Positions 10,395-19,681 of a stretch of DNA of 47,234 nt are shown one piece after another (the stretch's first letter is position 1; every line of letters starts with the position of its first letter). The stretch spans positions 1 through 47,234 of the forward strand of contig NZ_JANHLK010000037.1 of assembly GCF_028682635.1 (NCBI RefSeq), in the 5' to 3' direction. Made by a program: the position numbers and the translations under genes. The DNA comes from Pseudomonas putida. Lineage in GTDB: Bacteria; Pseudomonadota; Gammaproteobacteria; Pseudomonadales; Pseudomonadaceae. The notes beneath the pieces are model-generated. The model made no database searches. It saw nothing but the letters and a program-made list of their open reading frames with translations, and was not told the origin of the DNA.

Positions 10395-11501
10395 TTAAGG
10401 AGCGCACTTATATAGAGTATTGCCCTTAACAATGTTACCTTGAGTTTTTTGCCCATCGGGTTTATTTAGATTTTGGTATGGCTCAAATACACGTCTACGA
10501 CTGGCGCTATCAATACGATTTTTCATAATTGTATTATTATCCCCTTCAACACGTATCGCAGTGTTTGTACCACAAAAATCATTCCTCTGAACAACATTGT
10601 TATTGGCATGGTCCGCGTAGAACCGACCACTCTCATCTACAGAGGGATCACCACACCCCCACTTACTCAAATCCCTGCTTTGTCGCGACGCGATCCAGAC
10701 ACCCACGGACTCACCCATAAAGATATTTTCCTCTATAATATTAAAGTCACTTGACTGCCAACGAAGCGCCGACTTCCCTGACAAAAAATTCTCTCCACAG
10801 TTCTTATAAATAAAAATTCCACCCGCAGCATTATTGATAAAATGATTGCCCTTGATTGTATTATACGCAGACGAATCGATGGCCAATCCTTCACGGCGCC
10901 TATCCATACCACTAGTGCGAATTGTATTATTAATAACCTTAATACGCTGTGATCCTTGCTCCAAGTAGACCCCCACCTTGCCAGAACTCTCAATTATCGA
11001 ATTACTAAGAGACGAGTCCGTTACGTAACTGTCAAAATAAACACCGCCGCGCCCGCTCCCCGATACCGTAACACCATCAATAAGAATTTTTTTCGGCGCC
11101 AATACGTAGTTCGCATCTTTATCCGCGGAAAAATCGTGTAATCGAAACCCTGACGTTATATTGATGCCGCGATTTTTAAAATTCTGGATTCGGCAGTTTT
11201 CTACCGTCACATTCTCAATAAGCTTTTTTTTACCATCAATCTGAATTCCAACCGCCCGCTTACCTTCGCCCTCCAGCGTCGCACCATTACAATCGAGATG
11301 CGTATTACTCTCAACGATCCGTACACTTTGAAAATAGGTACACGCAGAGTTCAACTTTACGTTACCACGAAGCACACCCTGATGCGGCAACACACACACA
11401 CCATCATCAACGGCCGATGCAACCAAAGGGAAAATAGTCAACAAAAAAAATAAGCTAGGAACACGCGAAGACAACCGTTCATTATTTTTAACTTTCAACA
11501 T
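10395..11501 (-). CDS. Secreted right-handed beta-helix protein
   Basis: A 368-residue protein with an N-terminal signal peptide (hydrophobic core SLFFLLTIFPLVASA, cleavage near residue 30). The body is parallel beta-helix repeats with many N/G turns (for example IENVTVENCRIQNF, SSLSNSIIESSG, NTIKGNHFINNAAGGIFIYKN, NNTIMKNRI). The fold is shared by pectate lyases, alginate epimerases and NosD-type proteins. I see no specific catalytic signature, so the activity is open: lyase, epimerase, or a binding protein for the capsule in the periplasm. It is transcribed against kpsMTED and away from the acetyltransferase gene. It is clearly AT-rich compared with the flanking kps genes, which suggests transfer with the serotype cassette. 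ATG 11501 is the start, followed by a lysine-rich n-region. Confidence 0.75.
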   Translation of the reverse strand: MLKVKNNERLSSRVPSLFFLLTIFPLVASAVDDGVCVLPHQGVLRGNVKLNSACTYFQSVRIVESNTHLDCNGATLEGEGKRAVGIQIDGKKKLIENVTVENCRIQNFKNRGINITSGFRLHDFSADKDANYVLAPKKILIDGVTVSGSGRGGVYFDSYVTDSSLSNSIIESSGKVGVYLEQGSQRIKVINNTIRTSGMDRRREGLAIDSSAYNTIKGNHFINNAAGGIFIYKNCGENFLSGKSALRWQSSDFNIIEENIFMGESVGVWIASRQSRDLSKWGCGDPSVDESGRFYADHANNNVVQRNDFCGTNTAIRVEGDNNTIMKNRIDSASRRRVFEPYQNLNKPDGQKTQGNIVKGNTLYKCAP

Positions 11502-12059
11502 TTCTAATCTCTTTTAAATGCTTCCAATATCTCATCGACCACTAGACCACACCAAGGTTCAAGCATTCATAAAAAGAGTGAGCGTTTAGACTTGCACTCG
11601 CCAGCGGTGCGATTATCGCCAAAGAAAACCTGAGCAGCCTAACTCCCTGCAACGAACAATAGCGATAGTGCGCCTCATAAATTCGAATCTCTATTTTGCC
11701 AATGCGCGGAGCTCCCCCCTTACACAATGATTAGAGGTGGACGCCTCCCATCATCTGAATTTTGACGTCAATAATCCATTACTCGCATTTACCTCACCTC
11801 ACAATCCTAAAAGCCGTAAAAATCGTAAAAAAAGCACCTAACATCGAACATTAAATCAAAAATTGACGCCAACTATCCCTACTCAAACCAACGCGCAATG
11901 TAAGAAGCACAACTTATTTTCAGCGAAGTCACCTATCTAGCCGCTTGACACAATTTTGACATATAGCTAAAATCGCTGGTTTGATTGACACTGCACTGAA
12001 AAACGCGTGACCAGCATAAATCTGACGACTTGTGCTGCTACAAATTTAGTGATTGCATA
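11502..12059. other. AT-rich divergent intergenic region
   Basis: About 560 bp separate the divergent beta-helix and acetyltransferase genes. It is markedly AT-rich (for example 11760-11960) and contains no convincing gene: a 61-codon frame at 11542-11727 has no ribosome-binding site or recognisable content. It most likely holds promoters for both directions, including the sigma-70 site listed separately, and is the sort of DNA that MvaT/H-NS-like silencers bind (inference). Confidence 0.6.
11945..11973 (+). promoter_or_regulatory. Sigma-70 promoter for the serotype genes
   Basis: TTGACA (11945-11950), a 17-nt spacer and TAAAAT (11968-11973) form a near-consensus sigma-70 promoter, about 85 nt upstream of the acetyltransferase start at 12060. 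It would drive the acetyltransferase and perhaps the tagD/tagF genes downstream. Confidence 0.6.
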
Positions 12060-13037
12060 ATGACATCATGGAGCGTTGTAATCTTGGACGACACATTAGT
12101 ATCGAAACTCGCGAGCGTTTCTAAAGACGCTGTCTTGATGAGCCCTGTAAAGTTGTATGGCGCGGTTACAGTCAACGCCAAAGCGCAAATCGGCAAATAT
12201 ACATATCTTGGTCGCGATGGTTATGTCGGAAAGGGCGCCATTATTGGAAACTATTGCTCCATTGCACGCAACGTGGATATCAGCCCTATTAATCATCCGA
12301 CAGATTATCTGAGTTGCCATCCCTTCCAATACAATACAAATCATTTTACTGATGTTGAAGGATATCAGACACATCAACGAGTTAACGGTCCTACTTCCAA
12401 TCCAGCGGTGATTGGTCACGATGTCTGGATTGGCGCAGGCGCGATGATTTGTCAAGGAGTTACAGTAGGTACCGGAGCAGTGATCGCTGGCGGTGCCGTG
12501 GTTACAAAGGATGTTCCCCCTTACGCTATCGTTGGCGGCATTCCCGCTCAAATCATTCGCCACAGATTTGACGACGAAACCATTGAAAGACTCCTGGCCA
12601 GCCAATGGTGGGAACTCGAACCGCAGGACATGACAGGCGTTGACTTCGCAGACGTATCTGAAGCGCTTGACAAGATCAATGCCATCAAACTGCATATGGG
12701 ACTGAAAAATCGTACGGCCTTGTCCGGCACAGTTACCAACGCAGCAAGCGGCACCAACTCTGGCATCGTATGGTTTACCACGCCTACCGCCCATGCTGAC
12801 ATGAATGCCTTGGATCGCTTCACATCCATTGAAGTAGTCGCTCATGAGACAGGCCCACACGACAACTCTCCACTCGTGGCACCAGGGATTTATCCAATTC
12901 TAAGTTCCTCGTTCGACGCCAAGCGCGGCTGGTATCGACTGGTATTCACGGTAGATGGCGCACCTTACAAAGGTAAGCTTTTCAAGAAAAAATTCAGCTT
13001 CAAGCTCGGTACAGCTCAACCTCGGGCAAATGCCTGA
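12060..13037 (+). CDS. CatB-type (LbH) O-acetyltransferase with extra C-terminal domain
   Basis: About 325 residues. The first ~200 form a left-handed beta-helix acetyltransferase of the xenobiotic (CatB/Vat) group: hexapeptide repeats (KAQIGKYTYLG, GAIIGNYCSIARNV, PAVIGHDVWIGAGAMICQGVTVGTGAVIAGGAVVTKDVPPYAIVGGIPAQII). The catalytic His is probably in SPINHPTDYLS. Such enzymes O-acetylate capsule or O-antigen sugars using acetyl-CoA. The last ~110 residues are not part of this fold. Residues about 233-317 resemble the C-terminus of the GT4 protein at 19682-21349 (shared IY...FDA...YR...G..YKG...F.L). ATG 12060 is the first ATG in frame, but no good ribosome-binding site is visible, so a start slightly further in is possible. 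Confidence 0.85.
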   Translation: MTSWSVVILDDTLVSKLASVSKDAVLMSPVKLYGAVTVNAKAQIGKYTYLGRDGYVGKGAIIGNYCSIARNVDISPINHPTDYLSCHPFQYNTNHFTDVEGYQTHQRVNGPTSNPAVIGHDVWIGAGAMICQGVTVGTGAVIAGGAVVTKDVPPYAIVGGIPAQIIRHRFDDETIERLLASQWWELEPQDMTGVDFADVSEALDKINAIKLHMGLKNRTALSGTVTNAASGTNSGIVWFTTPTAHADMNALDRFTSIEVVAHETGPHDNSPLVAPGIYPILSSSFDAKRGWYRLVFTVDGAPYKGKLFKKKFSFKLGTAQPRANA

Positions 13038-13060
13038 CAACGCGCTCATAGACAACTGTG

Positions 13061-13085
13061 AAGCCCTCTCGCACTAGATGGGCTT
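13061..13085 (+). terminator. Possible weak terminator after the acetyltransferase
   Basis: AAGCCC (13061-13066) pairs with GGGCTT (13080-13085), with a 13-nt loop and only a short T run after it. It lies 24 nt past the acetyltransferase stop. The 190-bp gap to tagD shows no gene. Confidence 0.3.
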
Positions 13086-13228
13086 TACGGTTTGCACAAG
13101 CGACAAGCCGGAAAATCGACGTCCAATCAGATCTAACGCAGCGTACACCAGCCACCCGCTATCGGGTCTGAGCTGAACCCCAAGCTCGACTTTCATACAG
13201 CGCAAGCATTCAAAAATAGGGATATTTC

Positions 13229-13624
13229 ATGAGAACCATCATCACCTTCGGCACTTTCGACGTCCTTCACATTGGCCACGTCAAAATCCTGCAACGTGCC
13301 CGCGCACAGGGTGACAGACTGGTGGTAGGTGTCTCGTCCGACGCGCTGAACTTCTCGAAGAAGCAACGTAACCCGGTTTATCCGGAAACCGAGCGTCGCG
13401 ACATCATCGCGTCACTTGCCTGCGTTGACGAAGTATTCATTGAGGAATCGCTTGAACTCAAAGGTCAATACATCCAGGAATTCGGCGCCGACGCACTGGT
13501 CATGGGTAACGACTGGGAAGGCCGTTTTGATGAGTTCAAGTCGTTGTGCGAAGTCATTTATCTTCCTCGCACCGAAGGCATTTCCACTACCCAACTGATT
13601 GCAGAGATCAAAAAGTATGGGTAA
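13229..13624 (+). CDS. tagD: Glycerol-3-phosphate cytidylyltransferase (TagD-like)
   Basis: A 131-residue cytidylyltransferase that would make CDP-glycerol from CTP and sn-glycerol-3-phosphate. The nucleotidyltransferase HxGH motif is at residues 14-17 (FGTFDVLHIGHVKIL) and the second signature RTEGISTT is at 114-121, as in TagD/TarD of Gram-positive teichoic acid pathways. Length equals the family norm (about 130). It starts at ATG 13229 after the gap that follows the acetyltransferase, and its 3' end overlaps the next gene by 8 nt. Its neighbour is a CDP-glycerol glycerophosphotransferase, so the pair makes and uses CDP-glycerol. A relative acting on another polyol phosphate cannot be excluded from sequence alone. 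Confidence 0.92.
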   Translation: MRTIITFGTFDVLHIGHVKILQRARAQGDRLVVGVSSDALNFSKKQRNPVYPETERRDIIASLACVDEVFIEESLELKGQYIQEFGADALVMGNDWEGRFDEFKSLCEVIYLPRTEGISTTQLIAEIKKYG

Positions 13625-14750
13625 TACACCCAGGATAGGTTTTGTTGGATGGAACCCTTTTCAGTTCCTCCATATACAAAAGTTAGCCAGCACTTTTCCT
13701 GGTGCCTGCTTCGTGATTGAAAAGCGCCAGGACTTCATTTCCGAGTTCAGCGATGACATCCTGAAGAATCCCGGCACCCCGATCATGGTGTGGGACCGCG
13801 CGCAAATGGCCAATCTTGATGGCGTCTTCGACATCATCGTGTGCCAGACACCCTTCTCTCGCATTGAAGCTTTCGAAAAGTCGAAAATAGCCATGATCCA
13901 ATATGGTTATGCCAAGGAACCCCATAATTATGGCCCGTGGCGTGCTTTTGCAGACCTGTGCCTGACTTATGGCCCTTATGCTTCGGAAAGGATCGACTAC
14001 TTCAGCCCGACCGCTTCCGTTGGAAATCCGCGTTACGATGACTGGCACTCCGACGCTTTTCACGAGGCAGCCAAAAGCAAGCATGCCGCCAAATTGAATC
14101 CGAATCGCAAAACGGTACTGTATCTGCCGACCTGGGGCGATCTATCCAGCGTCGATCAGTATGTGAACGCGATTTACGATCTGGCGGAAAACTTCAACGT
14201 TCTGATGAAAATGCACCACAACACAGAGCTTCTTGAAAGTGCTCGCAAAGATAAAATGGACATGGGCGCAATTTGTCACTTCGGTGCGAATGATGACCTG
14301 CTGGAGCTACTGTCCATAAGCGACGTGGTCATCTCGGATTACAGCGGCGCCATCTTTGATGCCATGTACTGCAGAAAGCCCATCGCACTGCTCGACACAG
14401 ACCTGGCTGAGCAGATGGGTGGCAAGAAAATCGACGAGTACAGCCTGGAATATTCTCGACGCAGCGAACTGGGCCTGTCGATTAAAACTCCGGTAGCCCT
14501 GGCTGATGGAATCGCCGAACTGGCTGACAATTCGCAAAAATATGTCGACTTGTATGAGCCTCTGCGAAGCTCTCTGTTTACCGACACCAAAGACTCGTTA
14601 AGCCTGGCCCATGAAGCGCTGGTAAAGCTGTGGAAAGGGGAGTTTGTGCCGAACCAGCCTCAGTCTTACGTACGCAAAGAATTGAAAGAGTATTACAAGA
14701 CGAAGCGTCAGCTGGCAATTGCCAAGAAAAAGCAGAGCGTAAAAAAATAA
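13617..14750 (+). CDS. CDP-glycerol glycerophosphotransferase (TagF/TagB family)
   Basis: A 377-residue enzyme of the teichoic-acid glycerophosphotransferase family (Pfam Glyphos_transf). Conserved landmarks are VLYLPTWGD near residue 172, the catalytic-type histidine in MKMHHN (about residue 200) and the nucleotide-binding segment ISDYSGAIFDAMYCRKPIALLD (about 239-260). Both histidine and SDYS..FD motifs are hallmarks of TagB/TagF and of teichoic-acid-like capsule polymerases in Gram-negative pathogens. It would transfer glycerol-phosphate units from CDP-glycerol, as primer transferase or as polymerase. The sequence does not decide which. ATG 13617 overlaps tagD by 8 nt, and the stop overlaps the next start (TAATG). 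The C-terminal ~40 residues are very basic, fitting membrane association. Confidence 0.9.
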   Translation: MGNTPRIGFVGWNPFQFLHIQKLASTFPGACFVIEKRQDFISEFSDDILKNPGTPIMVWDRAQMANLDGVFDIIVCQTPFSRIEAFEKSKIAMIQYGYAKEPHNYGPWRAFADLCLTYGPYASERIDYFSPTASVGNPRYDDWHSDAFHEAAKSKHAAKLNPNRKTVLYLPTWGDLSSVDQYVNAIYDLAENFNVLMKMHHNTELLESARKDKMDMGAICHFGANDDLLELLSISDVVISDYSGAIFDAMYCRKPIALLDTDLAEQMGGKKIDEYSLEYSRRSELGLSIKTPVALADGIAELADNSQKYVDLYEPLRSSLFTDTKDSLSLAHEALVKLWKGEFVPNQPQSYVRKELKEYYKTKRQLAIAKKKQSVKK

Positions 14751-17002
14751 TGCTATCCATCCAGCGACACATCATTGTAAAAGCGATTTTTCTGCTTTCT
14801 AAATTTGGTGCACATCGCGCAAGCCTGGCTTGTACAGATAGACTGCTGCGGCTGAATGTATCACTAGGTCAGCTGCGCCAGGCCGTTAGTGCCGCCAATG
14901 CCCATAATAACCATGAGTCAGCACTACGCTACTCAAATTACGCAATTGAAAAATACCCATCAAATTCTTTCGGCTACATTGAGGCGGCCAAGATCCTTGC
15001 TGCGCGAGGCGCCAAGGAAGAAGCCGTTGAGACGCTGCTACGGGCCCCATCCTGCAGTCAAGTGTCGGAAGTCCTGGCTCTTTTTCGTCCGGCCAAATCA
15101 CCACAACAAAAACCGACACTCTCCAAGCCAAAGGCCAAACCACTGGTATCAAGCAGCGAGCTTGAGCAGGCTTTCCTGATGGCGGGCAACGACTCTTCCT
15201 GGCTTAACATTATCGTTGACCAGGCACACCAGGCGATCAAGACCGACCCGAGCAATCTGACAAACTTCAACATCCTGGCACGCGTTTACAGTCAGCTGGA
15301 TCAACACCATAAGGTCATCGAAACTATTAATTCGTTTCCGGTAGAAATCTCATCACTACTGAACTACCGCCTGATGCTATCAAAAGCCTATCAGACGACT
15401 CGCAACCAGGAGGCTGCGCTCGAGGTTCTGCTGGCCGCACAAGTTGATTTTCCATCCGAACGCAAACTGCTCATGCGGATCAGTGATATGTTGCGCGATG
15501 ATGCTCAGGTTGCCAGAGCCTACTCTTACCTCTGTGCGGCTCAGGCTTGCTACCCTGTATTTGGCTCCGTAAAGCGCCTGTCCTTTGAGATTGATAATGC
15601 GCTGTACAATGACGCGCGCAACACCTTATTGCATATCTTGAACTTTCCGCGCGAGACGCTGATGAAGTTCATGCCAATGATCAATCGCGCAACGCCGTTC
15701 TTCCCGGACTTGCATGAAAAGACTCAAACCGCACGCAATCAGGCACGTGAACTTATCGCATCCGAAAAGGGTAAAAAAGGCATCAATCCGGACGATCAAG
15801 TCAAAGTCGCCGTGAAGTGTCGCTGGCTTCACGAAGCGCAGCAAATCATCAACCGGAACAGAACCGGTACTCAGCCTGTATCGGAAGATAACCAGCGCTG
15901 GCTGGAAACCGTCATTCGCAATCTTGGTAAAGCCCGCGCGTTAGTAGAAGTCGCCAGCGCCAATGAGATTTCATCTCACCTTTGCGGATTGCGTAATGGA
16001 GCGATCGTAGACATTGACCTCAATCATGTCGATCTGTCTAAAACCGTGGAGGTTTTCATCCCTACGGTATTTTTTGCAGCCCCCAATGAAGAAAAACCCA
16101 GCTATGCCACCGTTCGCGAGTTTCTTTCGAACGTGTACAGCTATTTGATTGATCGTAGCGATCTGATACTGGTGCCTAGACATCAATGGAACTGGAGGAA
16201 CTGCGATCCACGAATTCCAGGTGCACGCGTCGTCAGTTACCACACCAATGCCCCACTGAACAGTAACCACCTGCACATCCAGGAAGTCCCCTTGGCTGGC
16301 CGCTGCAGCATGGATCACCAAGGTTTTGCAGGGTATTCCTCGCTTGCTACCATTCATGAGCCGATTGAACGCTCTAGCGAAAATTTCTCCTGCGAAGCAT
16401 TAGCAGAGAATGAACGCGAACTGCGTGATACTTACATTCATAACAATATCTCCAAGTATTCGCAAAAAGCAGAACGTATTACATTCCAGGATGACTACGT
16501 CTTCGTCGCACTGCAAATACCAACTGACACTGTAGCTGCCCTGGCAGAAATTACCGGCATCGAACTGGTCCGCACTGTTGCAGAGCACTACTTCGGCAGC
16601 TCGACTAAAGTCCGCGTCAAGCGTCACCCCTACTGCAACAGCATGTCCGTGCAAAAAACACTAAATTCGCTTACCGCCTCCGGCGCTATCGAGATGTCCG
16701 ATGCCTCGGTACATGACCTGATTGCCGGTGCAAAAGCAGTTTTTACTGTGAACTCCGGTGTGGGTCTGGAAGCATTACTACATGGTCGACCTGTGATTGT
16801 GACGGGCGAGTGCGACTATTCGTATGCAGTTCACGCCTATCCGCGCACTGTTAGCGAACTTCAAACCCGCCTCGATGAAGAATTTGTTTTTGATCAACAA
16901 CGCACACAGAAACTTCTGCATTACTACGTAAATTCGTATTCGATGGCAGCAAATGACGATGTCGCAATTCAAAAAAGACTTGCGACATGGCTTAATGAAT
17001 AA
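14750..17002 (+). CDS. TPR-like protein with C-terminal capsule glycosyltransferase domain
   Basis: A 750-residue two-part protein. Residues about 30-330 are helical and TPR-like (ESALRYSNYAIEKYPSNSFGYIEAAKILAARG; HQAIKTDPSNLTNFNILARVYSQL; YRLMLSKAYQTTRNQEAALEVLLAAQ), typical of protein-protein scaffolds. The C-terminal ~300 residues resemble capsule glycosyltransferases of the KpsC/KpsS type: VRVKRHPYCNS and VFTVNSGVGLEALLHGRPVIVTGECDYS (about residue 664 onward) correspond to the KxHP and NSxxGxEALLxGxPV motifs. It may add a Kdo or another backbone sugar. The substrate is inference. ATG 14750 overlaps the upstream stop, so the genes are probably translationally coupled. It has lower GC than kdsA downstream. 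Confidence 0.75.
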   Translation: MLSIQRHIIVKAIFLLSKFGAHRASLACTDRLLRLNVSLGQLRQAVSAANAHNNHESALRYSNYAIEKYPSNSFGYIEAAKILAARGAKEEAVETLLRAPSCSQVSEVLALFRPAKSPQQKPTLSKPKAKPLVSSSELEQAFLMAGNDSSWLNIIVDQAHQAIKTDPSNLTNFNILARVYSQLDQHHKVIETINSFPVEISSLLNYRLMLSKAYQTTRNQEAALEVLLAAQVDFPSERKLLMRISDMLRDDAQVARAYSYLCAAQACYPVFGSVKRLSFEIDNALYNDARNTLLHILNFPRETLMKFMPMINRATPFFPDLHEKTQTARNQARELIASEKGKKGINPDDQVKVAVKCRWLHEAQQIINRNRTGTQPVSEDNQRWLETVIRNLGKARALVEVASANEISSHLCGLRNGAIVDIDLNHVDLSKTVEVFIPTVFFAAPNEEKPSYATVREFLSNVYSYLIDRSDLILVPRHQWNWRNCDPRIPGARVVSYHTNAPLNSNHLHIQEVPLAGRCSMDHQGFAGYSSLATIHEPIERSSENFSCEALAENERELRDTYIHNNISKYSQKAERITFQDDYVFVALQIPTDTVAALAEITGIELVRTVAEHYFGSSTKVRVKRHPYCNSMSVQKTLNSLTASGAIEMSDASVHDLIAGAKAVFTVNSGVGLEALLHGRPVIVTGECDYSYAVHAYPRTVSELQTRLDEEFVFDQQRTQKLLHYYVNSYSMAANDDVAIQKRLATWLNE

Positions 17003-17114
17003 CGACACTCAACACGTAACTGGATAAGAAAAGCGGATGATGCCACTACGCACCTATCGCGATGCGGCATCGACAAAACGCGCTTTTCATTATTTACAAA
17101 GAGGACTTGTAGAC

Positions 17115-17957
<843 letters not shown>

Positions 17958-17988
17958 AGCCAAGTCTGTTGAAACAAGGATTGTGAAC

Positions 17989-19275
17989 ATGGCAAGTACA
18001 GAACAACGGGTCGCGATTGTCATTCCGGCTCGCTACGGCTCGACTCGCCTGCCGGGCAAGCCGCTGGCTGATATTGCCGGCAAGCCGATGGTGCAACACG
18101 TTTATGAACGCGCCCTGCAAGTTGCCAATGCCCATGTGGTGGTGATCGCCACTGACGACGAGCGCGTTGCAAAAGCAGTGCGGGCGTTCGGTGGTGAGTG
18201 CGTCATGACCTCGCCGGATCACCCCTCCGGCACCGACCGCCTGGCCGAAGTCATGGCGCAGATCGACGCCGACATCTACATCAACCTGCAGGGTGATGAG
18301 CCACTGGTGCGTCCGGCGGACATCGAAGCGCTGGCTGCGGGCATGCTCGCTGATGCGAGCGTGAAGGTTGGCACTTTGTGCCACCCGATCGAAGCGCACG
18401 AAGCTGGCAACCCCAACACCGTGAAGGTGGTGCTGGCCAATAACGGTAACGCGCTGTACTTCAGCCGTTCGCCGATCCCCTACCCTCGGGATGGCGAAGT
18501 CGCTCACTACCTCAAGCATGTCGGTGTCTATGGCTATCGTCGTGACGTGCTGGCCGATTACAGCAGCCTGCCACAGCCGATGCTTGAGCACGCGGAGAAA
18601 CTCGAGCAACTGAGGCTGATGGCCGCGGGTTACTGCATTCGGGCCTACCAGGTCGAACCGACTGGCCCGGGCGTGGACACCCCAGAATGCCTGGAGCAGG
18701 TGCGGGCGTTGATGAGCGGCCAGGCCCCTGCCCCTCGGCCGACCCTTAACGACATTCGCTTGGTGATCACCGATGTGGATGGCGTACTCACCGACGGCGG
18801 CATCTATTACGATGCTACCGGCGAATGCCTGAAGCGCTTCCATGTGCGTGATGGCATGGGCATGCGGCTGCTGGAAGAAAATGGTGTGCGGGTGGCAGTG
18901 TTGTCCGGGCGTGATTCGGCAACGTTGCGCAAGCGTGTGGCCGACTTGGGTATTACTCTTTGCCAGTTCGGCGTGAAGGACAAGCAGGCGGCCTGCAACC
19001 AGTTGATGGCGGAAGCCGGTGTCAGCGCTGAGCAAACGGCGTGCATTGGTGACGATTGCATTGACCTGCCGGCCTTTGCAGCGTGTGCCCTGTCCTTTGC
19101 CGTGGCGGATGCGCCGGCGTATGTGAAAGCGGCGGCCACTCATATGCTGAATGCAGCGGGCGGTACCGGTGCGTTCCGTGAAGTGGCGGACAGTATTCTG
19201 TTTGCTCAGGGCAAGGATGCGGTACTGGGCACTGCGGCGGGTTATGCGCAGGTGATGGCGAAGATGGCGCAGTAA
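17989..19275 (+). CDS. kdsB: Fused CMP-Kdo synthetase / Kdo-8-phosphate phosphatase (KdsB-KdsC)
   Basis: A single 428-residue frame joins two enzymes of the Kdo pathway. Residues 1 to about 245 are KdsB (3-deoxy-manno-octulosonate cytidylyltransferase): IPARYGSTRLPGKPL, INLQGDEPLV, HVGVYGYRRDVL, TGPGVDTPEC. After a short Pro-rich linker (QAPAPRPTL), residues about 255-428 are KdsC, a HAD phosphatase with DVDGVLTDGG (Asp262, Asp264), VLSGRDS, and IGDDCIDLPA. The fusion would carry out dephosphorylation of Kdo-8-P and activation to CMP-Kdo. ATG 17989 has AAGGA 8 nt upstream. The gene follows kdsA by 31 nt and is closed by a strong terminator. Confidence 0.95.
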   Translation: MASTEQRVAIVIPARYGSTRLPGKPLADIAGKPMVQHVYERALQVANAHVVVIATDDERVAKAVRAFGGECVMTSPDHPSGTDRLAEVMAQIDADIYINLQGDEPLVRPADIEALAAGMLADASVKVGTLCHPIEAHEAGNPNTVKVVLANNGNALYFSRSPIPYPRDGEVAHYLKHVGVYGYRRDVLADYSSLPQPMLEHAEKLEQLRLMAAGYCIRAYQVEPTGPGVDTPECLEQVRALMSGQAPAPRPTLNDIRLVITDVDGVLTDGGIYYDATGECLKRFHVRDGMGMRLLEENGVRVAVLSGRDSATLRKRVADLGITLCQFGVKDKQAACNQLMAEAGVSAEQTACIGDDCIDLPAFAACALSFAVADAPAYVKAAATHMLNAAGGTGAFREVADSILFAQGKDAVLGTAAGYAQVMAKMAQ

Positions 19276-19286
19276 GCCGACGAGTC

Positions 19287-19342
19287 GTTCATCGAAGAGA
19301 GAAACGGGGCCAATGTTGGGCCCGTTTCTCTCTTCGATGAAC
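19287..19342 (+). terminator. Strong hairpin terminator after kdsBC
   Basis: A perfect 22-bp stem: the left arm is 19287-19308 (GTTCATCGAAGAGAGAAACG then GG) and the right arm 19321-19342 is its exact reverse complement, with a 12-nt loop. It lies 12 nt after the kdsBC stop. A short T-rich stretch follows (GATATTTG, CTTTTTC). It marks the 3' end of the serotype/Kdo operon. Confidence 0.85.
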
Positions 19343-19415
19343 GATATTTGACCGATCTTTTTCACGAGCAGTCATGACTTCTCCAGGCACAAAAAACACG
19401 TGCGCGGCGAGCTAG

Positions 19416-19643
19416 ATGCTGAATTTAAATATTGGACGACCACGATATGTTCGCTACCCACAAAGGGGCATTTTGCTAATCTTAATTTTATGGCTTGGTC
19501 ATCTCCCGGCGGTAGCAGGCGCCGCTCCAGAGACGTGCCGTAGTAGGGTGACTAAAAAAGCATGGCTCTATGGCAAATCGGAAGCTACGTCACGACAGTT
19601 CATTAAATTCTATTTGCACATCAGCGACAAAAAAGTTAATTAA
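19416..19643 (+). CDS. Possible small secreted protein
   Basis: A 75-codon frame with a basic N-terminus, a strongly hydrophobic segment (GILLILILWLGHLPAVAGA, about residues 18-36, ending in a plausible signal-peptidase site AGA-AP), then a short basic tail. This is what a signal peptide looks like. The mature part would be only ~38 residues and matches nothing I know, and there is no clear ribosome-binding site. It lies in AT-rich DNA between the kdsBC terminator and a minus-strand glycosyltransferase. It may be a small gene or the 5' remnant of a larger one. Confidence 0.3.
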   Translation: MLNLNIGRPRYVRYPQRGILLILILWLGHLPAVAGAAPETCRSRVTKKAWLYGKSEATSRQFIKFYLHISDKKVN

Positions 19644-19681
19644 GGATCCGCATTACGAACCCTTAAGCTAATTAATGACAA

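Noticed and set aside
19508..19516. GGCGGTAGC, the ops/JUMPstart core recognised by RfaH
   Set aside because: It lies inside a short frame in a gap between genes, not upstream of kpsM or the serotype operon, and the following bases (AGG) do not match the ops consensus; probably chance.
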